From an uncultured Solobacterium sp. (GTDB lineage: Bacteria; Bacillota_I; Bacilli_A; Erysipelotrichales; Erysipelotrichaceae), in NCBI GenBank assembly GCA_900546285.1, contig URCJ01000045.1, positions 1 to 12,429 on the forward strand: a stretch of DNA of 12,429 nt. The letters run 5' to 3'. The number at the start of each line of letters is the position of its first letter. Positions within the stretch are counted from its first letter, which is position 1. Both the position numbers and the translations under genes were made by a program. Shown here one piece after another: positions 1-7,141 of the stretch. The notes below the pieces were generated by a model. It did not search any database. It had not been told where the DNA came from and saw only the letters and a list, made by a program, of their open reading frames with translations.

Positions 1-154
1 TCTTAAGAAGATCAACCACAATATCGCCTTTAACAGCTCTAGAATTAACACCCTTACCTAAAAGAATATAGATAATGTCTGTATTATCTAACTTGCTAGC
101 TCCTGTTAAACCAGCCCATCCAACATTCTCTGTGTCTACTAAAAATATACGCAT
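1..154 (-). CDS. PIN/NYN-like domain protein, N-terminal 51 residues (cut by window edge)
   Basis: The gene is incomplete: it starts at the ATG at 154 and runs off the left edge with an open frame of 51 codons. I read it from the raw sequence. The protein begins MRIFLVDTENVG, a hydrophobic strand followed by D-x-E-N. That opening is typical of PIN-like/NYN-type domains, where the first Asp helps bind the metal of a nuclease centre. A second strand (DIIYILLG) follows, as expected for the alternating alpha/beta fold. AAAGGTAG lies just before the ATG and serves as ribosome binding site. The gene follows the HipA-like kinase by 37 bp on the same strand, so it is probably the distal gene of the same transcript. 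The remaining acidic residues are outside the window, so nuclease activity cannot be judged. Confidence 0.6.
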   Translation of the reverse strand, partial: MRIFLVDTENVGWAGLTGASKLDNTDIIYILLGKGVNSRAVKGDIVVDLLK

Positions 155-191
155 AATACTACCTTTCCATTTTAGATTTTTGCCACTTTTG

Positions 192-1340
192 TCATTTTTC
201 TAAAGTGAGGATATCTATTAACTCCTTAATACGATAATCAATCAAAATATTCAAATGCTCTAACCTAGCATCTGACAAGTTATATTTATCATGTTTAGTG
301 AACTTAAAATTATTAAGTTTCTTTAATCTATATAGATGTCTATCATCACAATAATTTCTTACATGATCTCTAAAATCAATCCAATCATTAGACATATTAA
401 AATCATGATTATTCTTATAATAATCTTCAAAAGTCTCTAGATCTTTAAATTTAGATAATGATGTATAGGCTAATAAACCAGCACCATTGTCAAAGATTGG
501 TGCCATACCTAATATTTCGCCTGTATGATTATCTTTAAGTACGCCAAAGTTACCCATATGTCTATCATGATTATAGATAAGCGCATCAAAAAGAATCATA
601 TTGCCAAAAGCTTCATCAAGCTTATGTTCTAGGCACCACCTATAAGCTTTATCAAGATTATCTATATTAGCTACTAGATGGATTGGTACATAAGCTACAT
701 CTTTTGATGTGAATATCTTACATATGGATAATAGTTCATCTTGATACATTTCTAAATCATAGTTTATGTATGGTATGTCTAATTGTTTTAGTAATTGACA
801 TGAGTAGTACTCACTGTACGGTTCGAATCCAGTATTCGCAAAACCTAAATAAGCAGTACTACTTTTATACAAATAATAGCCATCATCTTTCTTTATCCAA
901 CATTTAGGAATAGCACCATTGGTTGTAAACTCTGGTGATAAAACAATAGAATTAATTGTTGTTTTAGTACCATTAAAAACCGTAAGAGATAATTCTTTAC
1001 TTACTTCATTATCAAAAAGATTAAAGTCCTCATACCTTAATTTATCATCTCTAGTAATCCAATAAGCATCAATTATAGATAGACCTTTGGAATAATCTAA
1101 GATAGCCTTATAATCGTCCAATTCAATATTGACTGCACTTAAAAGGCATTCTAAATAAGCCCTATTCTTAGGAACTAACTTATTAAGAATATGGAATTTA
1201 ATTGTTTCACTATTAACATCTTTTAAATTCTCAGGAAAAAGCTTAATATCATCATTACATATTTCTATGTTAGTGACATTAAGTTCTTTATCCAAATCAA
1301 ATCTTAATAAAGTATCATTGAAAAGCTTTAGATTATACAT
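192..1340 (-). CDS. HipA-like Ser/Thr protein kinase domain protein
   Basis: 382 residues. The C-terminal half carries the signature of the HipA/CtkA-like kinase fold. A glycine-containing segment NGAIPKCW (141-148) is followed by a candidate ATP-binding lysine (K159, in YLYKS). A GFEPYSEYY stretch (171-179) comes next, then the catalytic loop NHDRHMGN (257-264) with D259 and N264, and the metal-binding PIFDNG (281-286) with D284. HipA toxins phosphorylate proteins such as glutamyl-tRNA synthetase. The target here is unknown. The N-terminal 130 residues do not resemble the usual HipA N-terminal subdomain, and no HipB-like HTH antitoxin is adjacent. The gene starts 6 bp after the Fic stop codon and only a weak GAGAG lies upstream, so translational coupling to Fic is likely. 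A kinase-like fold is fairly certain; toxin function is inference. Confidence 0.8.
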   Translation of the reverse strand: MYNLKLFNDTLLRFDLDKELNVTNIEICNDDIKLFPENLKDVNSETIKFHILNKLVPKNRAYLECLLSAVNIELDDYKAILDYSKGLSIIDAYWITRDDKLRYEDFNLFDNEVSKELSLTVFNGTKTTINSIVLSPEFTTNGAIPKCWIKKDDGYYLYKSSTAYLGFANTGFEPYSEYYSCQLLKQLDIPYINYDLEMYQDELLSICKIFTSKDVAYVPIHLVANIDNLDKAYRWCLEHKLDEAFGNMILFDALIYNHDRHMGNFGVLKDNHTGEILGMAPIFDNGAGLLAYTSLSKFKDLETFEDYYKNNHDFNMSNDWIDFRDHVRNYCDDRHLYRLKKLNNFKFTKHDKYNLSDARLEHLNILIDYRIKELIDILTLEK

Positions 1341-1346
1341 TGATTT

Positions 1347-2081
1347 TCATTGAATCTCTCTTTTTACAGTTTCAATTAAATCATGATAACTACTTAATTT
1401 TTTATCTAAACGATTCTGACATTTTTCAAACACACAAACAAGTTCGCTTATATCATCTGTTTTTTGAGCCTTATATAAAGCTTCTTTATATTCCTTAGAA
1501 TAAATGTTATCAATCGCCATTAAATCAACGTCACTTTCAAGACATTGTTTAAGAACCAAAAATCTTCCGATTCTACCATTGCCATCTTGGAAAGGATGAA
1601 TCATCTCGAAACGATAATGAAACTTTGCGATATCTTCAATAGTAGGTTTTTCTGTCTCATTCCAATCAGCTAAAAGATTAAACATTAGACTATCAACTTC
1701 ACTAGGTAAGGCCAATTTGATATCTACACTTCTTAATCTGTTTTCATACTTTTTCCAACAACCGGTATTGTTTATTTCTTCATCAATTGAATTCTTCTTA
1801 AGTATTCTATGCCAGTCAAATAACATAAACTTATTAAGTTCTTTATCACCGTCTTCAACAACTGTATCGAATAGCTTTAATGAATTTGTTGTTTCGTACA
1901 CATCGTCTAAAAAATGAACGCCTTCAACTTGTTTATCTAATAGTAATTTTTCAAGATTCTTTTTAGTGAAGGTGCTGCCCTCTAAATGATTAGAGTGAAA
2001 TAAAAATTCAATCTTTAAATCTTCATAAAAAGAATTTTTGATTGCTGATAATTTTTGCATCTGCTTCGCATTTACCTTCAT
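1347..2081 (-). CDS. Fic-domain protein (probable adenylyltransferase, class II-type inhibitory motif)
   Basis: 244 residues from the preferred start. The Fic core motif HPFQDGNGRIGR is at 162-173, with catalytic H162 and the anion-hole/phosphate-binding GNGR. Fic proteins usually transfer AMP from ATP to a Ser/Thr/Tyr hydroxyl of a target protein, and some do other nucleotidyl or phosphoryl transfers. Near the N-terminus, SNHLEG (30-35) fits the [S/T]xxxE[G/N] inhibitory motif. Its Glu (E34) blocks productive ATP binding in class II Fic enzymes, so this protein is probably self-inhibited and needs no separate antitoxin. The open frame extends upstream to a TTG at 2096, but that codon overlaps a strong GGAGGA. 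I therefore chose the ATG at 2081, seven bases after that site. It lies between the 94-residue gene (30 bp upstream) and the HipA-like kinase (6 bp downstream). Confidence 0.88.
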   Translation of the reverse strand: MKVNAKQMQKLSAIKNSFYEDLKIEFLFHSNHLEGSTFTKKNLEKLLLDKQVEGVHFLDDVYETTNSLKLFDTVVEDGDKELNKFMLFDWHRILKKNSIDEEINNTGCWKKYENRLRSVDIKLALPSEVDSLMFNLLADWNETEKPTIEDIAKFHYRFEMIHPFQDGNGRIGRFLVLKQCLESDVDLMAIDNIYSKEYKEALYKAQKTDDISELVCVFEKCQNRLDKKLSSYHDLIETVKREIQ

Positions 2082-2088
2082 TATTTTT

Positions 2089-2094
2089 TCCTCC
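2089..2094 (-). promoter_or_regulatory. Ribosome binding site that sets the Fic start
   Basis: Read on the minus strand, GGAGGA is followed by seven bases and then the ATG at 2081. It overlaps the upstream TTG codon at 2096-2094, which argues against that codon as start. Confidence 0.8.
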
Positions 2095-2111
2095 AATCAT
2101 TTTTTAATACA

Positions 2112-2396
2112 TCAAGCCTTAGGCATATTCATATCATCAGCCTTGTTAGACATCATAAGACCAACAAGACCATAGAAGATATCATTAAGATCAGCTAATT
2201 CCTCTTCATCCTTACCAGCATCAGCTAATTTAATAATCTTTTCATTAAGCTTCTCGTATAAAGCCTTGATACTAGTGTTGTCATCAATTTCAACACCATG
2301 TTCCTTTACATAAGAAATTGCCTTATTTAATTGTTCATCAGTTGAATTTAAGATATTTTTCATATCATGAGCAGAAATTTTAATGTTTTTATTCAT
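2112..2396 (-). CDS. Small acidic, helical protein of unknown function
   Basis: 94 residues from the preferred ATG at 2396, which has GAGGAG six bases upstream. The longer open frame to 2438 would place the start inside the preceding HAD gene without an SD, so I reject it. The protein is rich in Lys, Asp and Glu and looks largely alpha-helical. It has a polar N-terminal segment (ISAHDMKNILNSTDEQLNKA), an acidic middle (AGKDEEELADLND) and a short hydrophobic patch (FYGLVGLMM) near the end. I see no signal peptide, membrane span or catalytic motif and do not recognise the family. It lies 25 bp after the second HAD phosphatase and 30 bp before Fic. It could be a regulator or partner of either neighbour, but nothing in the sequence decides this. 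Confidence 0.75.
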   Translation of the reverse strand: MNKNIKISAHDMKNILNSTDEQLNKAISYVKEHGVEIDDNTSIKALYEKLNEKIIKLADAGKDEEELADLNDIFYGLVGLMMSNKADDMNMPKA

Positions 2397-2402
2397 ATTA
2401 TT

Positions 2403-2408
2403 CTCCTC
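2403..2408 (-). promoter_or_regulatory. Ribosome binding site that sets the 94-aa start
   Basis: GAGGAG on the minus strand, six bases before the ATG at 2396. It places the start 14 codons inside the longest open frame. Confidence 0.8.
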
Positions 2409-2421
2409 GTATATTTTTATA

Positions 2422-3201
2422 TTAACATATAACACCAAGATGTTTTAAAGCTAAATAAAGTCCATCGTTATCAATTGTCTCAGTTAAGTAGTCACAATGT
2501 TCAATTACATTCTTTGTACCATTGCCCATGCCTACTCCAACACCGCAATATTCAAGCATATCCAAGTCATTATCACCATCACCAAAGGCCATAGTTTCTT
2601 TTGGTGTTTCATTTACTGACTTAAGATATTTTTCAATGCCCTTGCTCTTACCACCCTGTTTATTCACAAATAAAGCTCCATATTCGTTCCAAGAAGTCAT
2701 GAAACAACCACTAAACTCTTTACGCAAATATTCTTTAGTTTCTTTCTTAACATAAGTACTTACTTGGAAAATTTCTTCACCATGATATTCTTTAATTGGG
2801 AAAGGATCGGTATTAACAGATCTTAGGCCTTCCAAACAGAAATCATCATAGAAGTTACAGAAAAGTTCTTCTCTTGTTTCTAATATTAAAGACACTTTCT
2901 TCTCATTGAAAACACGCTCAATCTTCTTTGTCTCTTCCTTATCAATAGGAGTGCCGTCTATATAATTTAAATTCTTATCAAGAATCAATTGGCCATTCAA
3001 CAAGATATAGCCATCGAAGTCTAAGCCAAGTTCAAAGAAACCTAATTGTTCTAATTCTCTTACATGTCTGCCAGTACAAAGAACTCTTTTGATTCCTTGT
3101 TTCTTTAATAATTCAAACGCATAAAGTGTTGTGCTTGGAACTCTTTTTTGTGTATGTGAATATAACGTTCCATCTAGATCGAAAAAAATCGTCTTAATCA
3201 T
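2422..3201 (-). CDS. HAD superfamily Cof-type phosphatase, copy 2
   Basis: 259 residues, a normal length for the Cof/subfamily IIB HAD hydrolases. These cytosolic Mg-dependent phosphatases act on sugar phosphates, nucleotides or flavin-type phosphates. All four HAD motifs are visible. Motif I is DLDGT with nucleophile D8 and general acid D10. Motif II is T43 in CTGR. Motif III is K187 in GGKSKG. Motif IV is GDGDND with D208 and D212. A substrate-specifying C2-type cap fills the space between motifs II and III. The start overlaps the end of the upstream paralogue by 8 bp, and GAGG lies just before the ATG, so the two are translated from one message. The substrate cannot be predicted from sequence. 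Confidence 0.93.
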   Translation of the reverse strand: MIKTIFFDLDGTLYSHTQKRVPSTTLYAFELLKKQGIKRVLCTGRHVRELEQLGFFELGLDFDGYILLNGQLILDKNLNYIDGTPIDKEETKKIERVFNEKKVSLILETREELFCNFYDDFCLEGLRSVNTDPFPIKEYHGEEIFQVSTYVKKETKEYLRKEFSGCFMTSWNEYGALFVNKQGGKSKGIEKYLKSVNETPKETMAFGDGDNDLDMLEYCGVGVGMGNGTKNVIEHCDYLTETIDNDGLYLALKHLGVIC

Positions 3202-3949
3202 CTATTACCTCGTAATGTCTTAAAGCCTTATACAGGCCATCCTCTTCTATTCTATCAGTTATATAGTCTGCATTCTCCTTAACTATATCAATCGAATTAC
3301 CCATCGCAACACCTATACCAACTGTCTTTAACATTTCTATATCATTCTCACCATCCCCAAAGGCCATGGTATCCTTGATATCGATATTTCTTAACTTACA
3401 ATATTCGATAATACCCTTATCCTTACCACTATCTTTTGGCACAATATCCACACCATCAAAATGCCAAGAAGTAGCCATGAAATCAGGAAGTTCTTTTTCA
3501 ATATAATCTTTAACCTTGCCATAAGCTAGAGCTTGATAAATTTCTTGACCATCATACTCCTTAACCTCAGGCATCCTCAGATTAACAGTATCATGAACAT
3601 ATCTTACATAATCATCAATATAATTTAAGTAAGTATTTCTTTCATCAACAAGGCCAAAAGGAATCTTCTTATTATTAAATAATTCAATTAACTTATCCTT
3701 ATTCTTTATAGGCTTCTTATAAAGCACATTATCCTTATTATCATAAGCTATCTGACCATTCAATAAGATATAGGCATCAATATTTTCAATATTAAGAGCC
3801 ATCGTTTCATCATAACCCCTGCCTGTACAAATAATAGTCTTAATGTCCTTTTCTCTTAACTTGTCTAAGGCTAATAAGGTACTATTTGGTATACCCTTAT
3901 TCCCGTTTAAAATAGTTCCGTCTATGTCAAAAAATATCGCTTTTATCAT
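3194..3949 (-). CDS. HAD superfamily Cof-type phosphatase, copy 1
   Basis: 251 residues, paralogous along its whole length to the gene that follows it. Motif I is DIDGT with D8 and D10. Motif II is T42 in CTGR. Motif III is K178 in GKDKG. Motif IV is GDGEND with D199 and D203. A C2 cap lies between motifs II and III. The pair looks like a local tandem duplication with diverged caps, suggesting different substrates. This is the first gene of the minus-strand run. It has no Shine-Dalgarno sequence: the extended -10 element at 3957-3965 would start transcription at about the ATG itself, so the message is predicted to be leaderless at its 5' end. Only 34 bp separate it from the divergent RNase R gene. 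Confidence 0.93.
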   Translation of the reverse strand: MIKAIFFDIDGTILNGNKGIPNSTLLALDKLREKDIKTIICTGRGYDETMALNIENIDAYILLNGQIAYDNKDNVLYKKPIKNKDKLIELFNNKKIPFGLVDERNTYLNYIDDYVRYVHDTVNLRMPEVKEYDGQEIYQALAYGKVKDYIEKELPDFMATSWHFDGVDIVPKDSGKDKGIIEYCKLRNIDIKDTMAFGDGENDIEMLKTVGIGVAMGNSIDIVKENADYITDRIEEDGLYKALRHYEVIDD

Positions 3950-3956
3950 GCTTATT

Positions 3957-3965
3957 ATTATAACA
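3957..3965 (-). promoter_or_regulatory. Extended -10 promoter of the HAD-Fic-HipA run
   Basis: The minus strand reads TGTTATAAT, a perfect TGnTATAAT extended -10. Placing its last T at -7 puts +1 at 3950, next to the ATG at 3949. No Shine-Dalgarno sequence lies between, so a leaderless or one-base leader is predicted. No good -35 is visible, which an extended -10 can tolerate. Confidence 0.65.
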
Positions 3966-3968
3966 AGT

Positions 3969-3977
3969 TGTTAAAAT
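3969..3977 (+). promoter_or_regulatory. Extended -10 promoter of rnr
   Basis: TGTTAAAAT matches TGnTAnnnT. With its last T at -7, +1 falls on 3984, the A of the RNase R ATG. No SD is present. It lies 7 bp from the opposing -10 of the HAD run, so the two promoters must compete for polymerase. Confidence 0.6.
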
Positions 3978-3983
3978 ATAAGT

Positions 3984-6008
3984 ATGAAGAAAAGAATTCT
4001 AGAATGTATCCAAAAAGAAGGTATGGATATCCATACTATAGCTGAACATTTAAACTTGTTGGAAACCAACCAACTTATTTTATTAACTAAAGAAATAAAT
4101 AAGATGATAGATGAGGGTCTATGTTTTGAAAAAGATGGCATCATCTATATCAAAGATAATTATCTAGAAGGTATTGTCGATGTCTATAAGGGCAAACCAT
4201 ATATCGACGATAAGCCTGTTAATAATGACTTGAATACACTTCTTTTTAGTGGTGATAAGATTTTATATAAAGAGAATAGATTTGATGTAGATTTAATCAA
4301 AATCATCGAAAGAAAGACAGCCTATGTCTATGGCACCATGGTACTTAGAAAAGGTAAGTTATATTTCTTCTCTGATGATATTAGATTAAAGGAATATAAG
4401 GTAGTTAATGAAAAAGATTTTAAGAAGGAGTTGAAGCCTTTCTTTAAAGTAAGATGTTTTGTCTCTAACTATCAAAAGAAAGAATTAAAGATTGATAAGG
4501 TAATTGGTCATATCGATGATGAAGAAACTTTAATTGAAACAATCTTACTTCAAAATGATGCTCCTCTTCCTTTCTCTAATAAAATCATGAAGTATTGTGA
4601 TTCTATTAGTGATGAGATTAGTTTAGTGAACAGAAAAGATTTAAGAAACTTAAACTTTATTACTATTGATGGAGATGATGCTAAGGACTATGATGACGCC
4701 ATTTATGTTGAACAAATAGATGTTGGCTATCGATTATATGTTTCTATTGCTGATGTTTCTCATTATGTACCAGAAGGTTCGATCCTAGATAAAGAAGCTT
4801 TTAATAGAGGAACTTCTATCTATTACCCAGGTAATGTTATTCCAATGTTACCATTTAAATTATCAGATGATTTATGTTCATTAATGGAAGGAAAAGATAG
4901 ATATACTATCACCTGTCAAATGGATGTTTCTTATGATGGCGAAGTTGTAAGTTATGAGATTTATCCATCTGTAATTTGTTCTAAACATCGGATGACTTAT
5001 TCTAATGTTAATAAGATATTAGGTCATGATAAGGAATTATTGGATAAGTATCGTGATATTACTAATATGATTTATAATGCTTATTCTTTATCAAGAATTG
5101 CCAATAAGGTAAAAAGATCTAAGGGTGGTATTGAGTTTGAGTCTAATGAGCCTATTATTATTGAAGAAAAAGGTAAGGTTGTTGACATTCAAATTAGAAA
5201 ACAAGATAAGGCTGAATTGATGATTGAAGACTTCATGATTCTAGCTAACACTACAGTAGCTTCACATATGGCTTATTTGGGTTTACCTCTAATCTATCGA
5301 AATCATGATTATCCTAAACAAGAAAAGATTGATTCTTTCATTAACACAATGGAAAAGTTTGGGGTTACTTTTAAGGGCAATCCATATAAGATTGAATCTA
5401 AAGTTTTAAATAAATGCCTAGAAAAGTTTGAAGATTCAGATGACTATTATCTAGTATCCGAGATGTTACTAAGATGTATGGCTAAGGCCTTGTATTCTCA
5501 TAATTGTTCAGGACACTATGGTTTAGGGCTAGAACATTATTGTCATTTCACTTCACCTATTAGAAGATATCCTGATTTGATTGTTCATAGGATGCTTAAA
5601 AAGTATGTCTTTAGTTATAGTGAAGACATTGATGAAGATAATATCAAGAATGAGAATATTGCCAAGAAAGCTAATGAAAGAGAAAAGAAGGCCACTTCAA
5701 TTGAAAGAGCTATTGTGGATCTTAAGATGTGTGAGTATATGTCTGATAAGATTAAACAAACTTTCATGGCTACTATTTGTTCAATCACTAACTATGGTTT
5801 TTATGTAAGGCTTGAGAATGGTGTCGAGGGTCTTGTGCATATAAAAAATCTAGATGGATACTTCTATCTAGATCATAATAATAATTTAAGTGATGATTTT
5901 GGTACTACCTATAAAATTTCTCAAAGGGTTAAGGTAAGGCTTATCGCAGTTGACTTAAATAATCGCAATATCGATTTTGTGGTTGTTAATACTCGTCCAA
6001 AAAGGTGA
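3984..6008 (+). CDS. rnr: Ribonuclease R (RNB-family 3'-5' exoribonuclease)
   Basis: 674 residues, slightly shorter than typical RNase R. In order there are an N-terminal winged-helix-like domain (about 1-56), cold-shock-type RNA-binding regions (about 57-200), the RNB catalytic domain (about 210-545) and a C-terminal S1 domain (about 600-672). The active-site stretch TIDGDDAKDYDDA gives D229, D235, D237 and D238, with the same spacing as the catalytic aspartates of E. coli RNase R. HFTSPIRRYPDL (541-552) is the conserved end of the RNB domain. RNase R degrades structured RNA processively and takes part in rRNA quality control and trans-translation. SmpB, its frequent Firmicute neighbour, is not in the window. 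It probably starts leaderless at 3984. Its stop codon lies in the left arm of a terminator, and the last 23 bp overlap the convergent TtcA-like gene. Confidence 0.95.
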   Translation: MKKRILECIQKEGMDIHTIAEHLNLLETNQLILLTKEINKMIDEGLCFEKDGIIYIKDNYLEGIVDVYKGKPYIDDKPVNNDLNTLLFSGDKILYKENRFDVDLIKIIERKTAYVYGTMVLRKGKLYFFSDDIRLKEYKVVNEKDFKKELKPFFKVRCFVSNYQKKELKIDKVIGHIDDEETLIETILLQNDAPLPFSNKIMKYCDSISDEISLVNRKDLRNLNFITIDGDDAKDYDDAIYVEQIDVGYRLYVSIADVSHYVPEGSILDKEAFNRGTSIYYPGNVIPMLPFKLSDDLCSLMEGKDRYTITCQMDVSYDGEVVSYEIYPSVICSKHRMTYSNVNKILGHDKELLDKYRDITNMIYNAYSLSRIANKVKRSKGGIEFESNEPIIIEEKGKVVDIQIRKQDKAELMIEDFMILANTTVASHMAYLGLPLIYRNHDYPKQEKIDSFINTMEKFGVTFKGNPYKIESKVLNKCLEKFEDSDDYYLVSEMLLRCMAKALYSHNCSGHYGLGLEHYCHFTSPIRRYPDLIVHRMLKKYVFSYSEDIDEDNIKNENIAKKANEREKKATSIERAIVDLKMCEYMSDKIKQTFMATICSITNYGFYVRLENGVEGLVHIKNLDGYFYLDHNNNLSDDFGTTYKISQRVKVRLIAVDLNNRNIDFVVVNTRPKR

Positions 6009-7119
6009 TCTTCTTGTCACCTTTTTTGTATGCAATGACAGTGTCTAGATTAACATTTTCAACACTCTTGAAGATGTTCTTTTCAATATAAGGATTAGTC
6101 TTCTTAAGTTCCTTGATTAGATTTTTAATTTCCATTCTCTTAGAAACACTAGTTCCATCTTCTCTACAACTTGAGCAAGTATCGGTAAAATGGCAGGCAC
6201 ATTGGATAAAGTGAAGGCCATTATAGTCTCGCCAATTTTTAATATCCGCTTCTCTTATTAGATATAGAGGTCTAATTAGTTCCATGCCTTCAAAGTTATC
6301 ACTCTTAAGTTTAGGCATCATTGTCTGGATTTGTCCACCATACATCATACCCATTAGTATTGTTTCAATGACGTCATCATAGTGGTGACCTAGAGCAATC
6401 TTGTTACAACCTAATTCTTTAGCCTTGTTGTAAAGATGTCCTCTTCTCATTCTGGCACATAGGTAACATGGTGTTTTAGCCTGACTATAAACGATGTCAA
6501 AGATTCTTGTTTCAAAGATTTCAACAGGTACATTTAAGTTACGAGCATTTTCTTCGATTAATAATCTATTTAGTTCACTGTATCCTGGGTCCATGATTAA
6601 AAAGACAACATCAAAGTTTACTCTTGAGAATCTTTTTAATGCCTGGAATAGTTTTGCCATCAACATCGAATCCTTACCACCAGATATACATACAGCTATC
6701 TTATCTCCTTCTTGGATTAGCTGGTATGTATCGATAGCTTTCAAGAATGGTGATAATAATTGTTTACGATAGGTTGTGGTGATTGAGTGTTCACATTTTT
6801 CATTTAAGTCTTTATCAGCTCTTCCTAAGCATGATTTTAAGTAGGCGCTGTAGCCACCTTTTAGACTGATACAGTCGTAACCTTTTTCACGTAATATTCG
6901 AGCCCATTCCAAAGATTCAATCCCCTTCATACAATACAAAACATATGACTTATCCTTGTCTAGTTCTTCATCTAAGATGTTAGGTTTACTAATAGAATTA
7001 GGCATAGCACCGTAGTCATGGCTTACTGCATCTCTTATGTCTACTAGAACATAAGTTGATGGATGTAAATCAGCAAGTTCTTTTATATCAATTTCGTCTA
7101 TATATTTATCTTTAAGCAT
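5986..7119 (-). CDS. Rhodanese domain fused to TtcA-like tRNA thiolation enzyme
   Basis: 377 residues in two modules. Residues about 1-100 form a rhodanese domain with active-site loop CMKGIES, where C63 would carry a persulfide. Residues about 115-370 form a TtcA-like PP-loop ATPase with ATP-pyrophosphatase motif SGGKDS (146-151). It has CYLC (C218, C221) and a later cysteine cluster (C307, C309, C315, C318), placed where TtcA proteins hold a [4Fe-4S] cluster. TtcA makes 2-thiocytidine at tRNA position 32. Related enzymes thiolate other positions, so the exact product is not certain. The fused rhodanese probably supplies activated sulfur in cis, which plain TtcA (about 310 residues) lacks. 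The gene lacks an SD and appears leaderless from TAGAAT at 7126-7131. Its tail overlaps rnr by 23 bp and contains a terminator hairpin. Confidence 0.87.
   Translation of the reverse strand: MLKDKYIDEIDIKELADLHPSTYVLVDIRDAVSHDYGAMPNSISKPNILDEELDKDKSYVLYCMKGIESLEWARILREKGYDCISLKGGYSAYLKSCLGRADKDLNEKCEHSITTTYRKQLLSPFLKAIDTYQLIQEGDKIAVCISGGKDSMLMAKLFQALKRFSRVNFDVVFLIMDPGYSELNRLLIEENARNLNVPVEIFETRIFDIVYSQAKTPCYLCARMRRGHLYNKAKELGCNKIALGHHYDDVIETILMGMMYGGQIQTMMPKLKSDNFEGMELIRPLYLIREADIKNWRDYNGLHFIQCACHFTDTCSSCREDGTSVSKRMEIKNLIKELKKTNPYIEKNIFKSVENVNLDTVIAYKKGDKKITFLDEY
5999..6027 (+). terminator. Intrinsic terminator of rnr, embedded in the end of the convergent gene
   Basis: The left arm AAAAAGGTGA (5999-6008) pairs perfectly with TCACCTTTTT (6017-6026) around an 8-base loop, followed by a T run. 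The stem includes the rnr stop codon. Read on the minus strand it is also a hairpin followed by five T, but there it lies within the coding sequence of the TtcA-like gene, just before its stop. Confidence 0.85.
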
Positions 7120-7125
7120 ATAAAT

Positions 7126-7131
7126 ATTCTA
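7126..7131 (-). promoter_or_regulatory. -10 element of the TtcA-like gene
   Basis: The minus strand reads TAGAAT. With its last T at -7, +1 falls on 7119, the A of the ATG. No SD is present, so the gene is predicted leaderless. It shares two base pairs with the opposing -10 at 7130-7135. Confidence 0.55.
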
Positions 7132-7135
7132 TAAT
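7130..7135 (+). promoter_or_regulatory. -10 element of the membrane protein gene
   Basis: A consensus TATAAT. With its last T at -7, +1 falls on 7142, the A of the ATG. No SD is present. It is back to back with the minus-strand -10, so the 22-bp gap acts as a compact bidirectional promoter. Confidence 0.6.
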
Positions 7136-7141
7136 ATTTGC

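Noticed and set aside
183..206. Short inverted repeat CACTTT/AAAGTG after the HipA-like gene as a terminator
   Set aside because: The stem is only 6 bp, AT-rich, with a 12-base loop and no T run. The next gene follows closely on the same strand.
820..830. GGTTCGAATCC, identical to a tRNA T-arm, near a short palindrome (801-813)
   Set aside because: It lies in a coding stretch of the HipA-like gene (GFEPYSEYY) that I recall as a conserved family segment. No acceptor, D or anticodon arm can be drawn around it, so I do not call a tRNA or attachment site.
1717..1917. Plus-strand open frame of 66 codons opposite Fic
   Set aside because: It is antisense to a clear conserved domain, has no SD and a low-complexity Ser/Leu composition, so it is a shadow frame.
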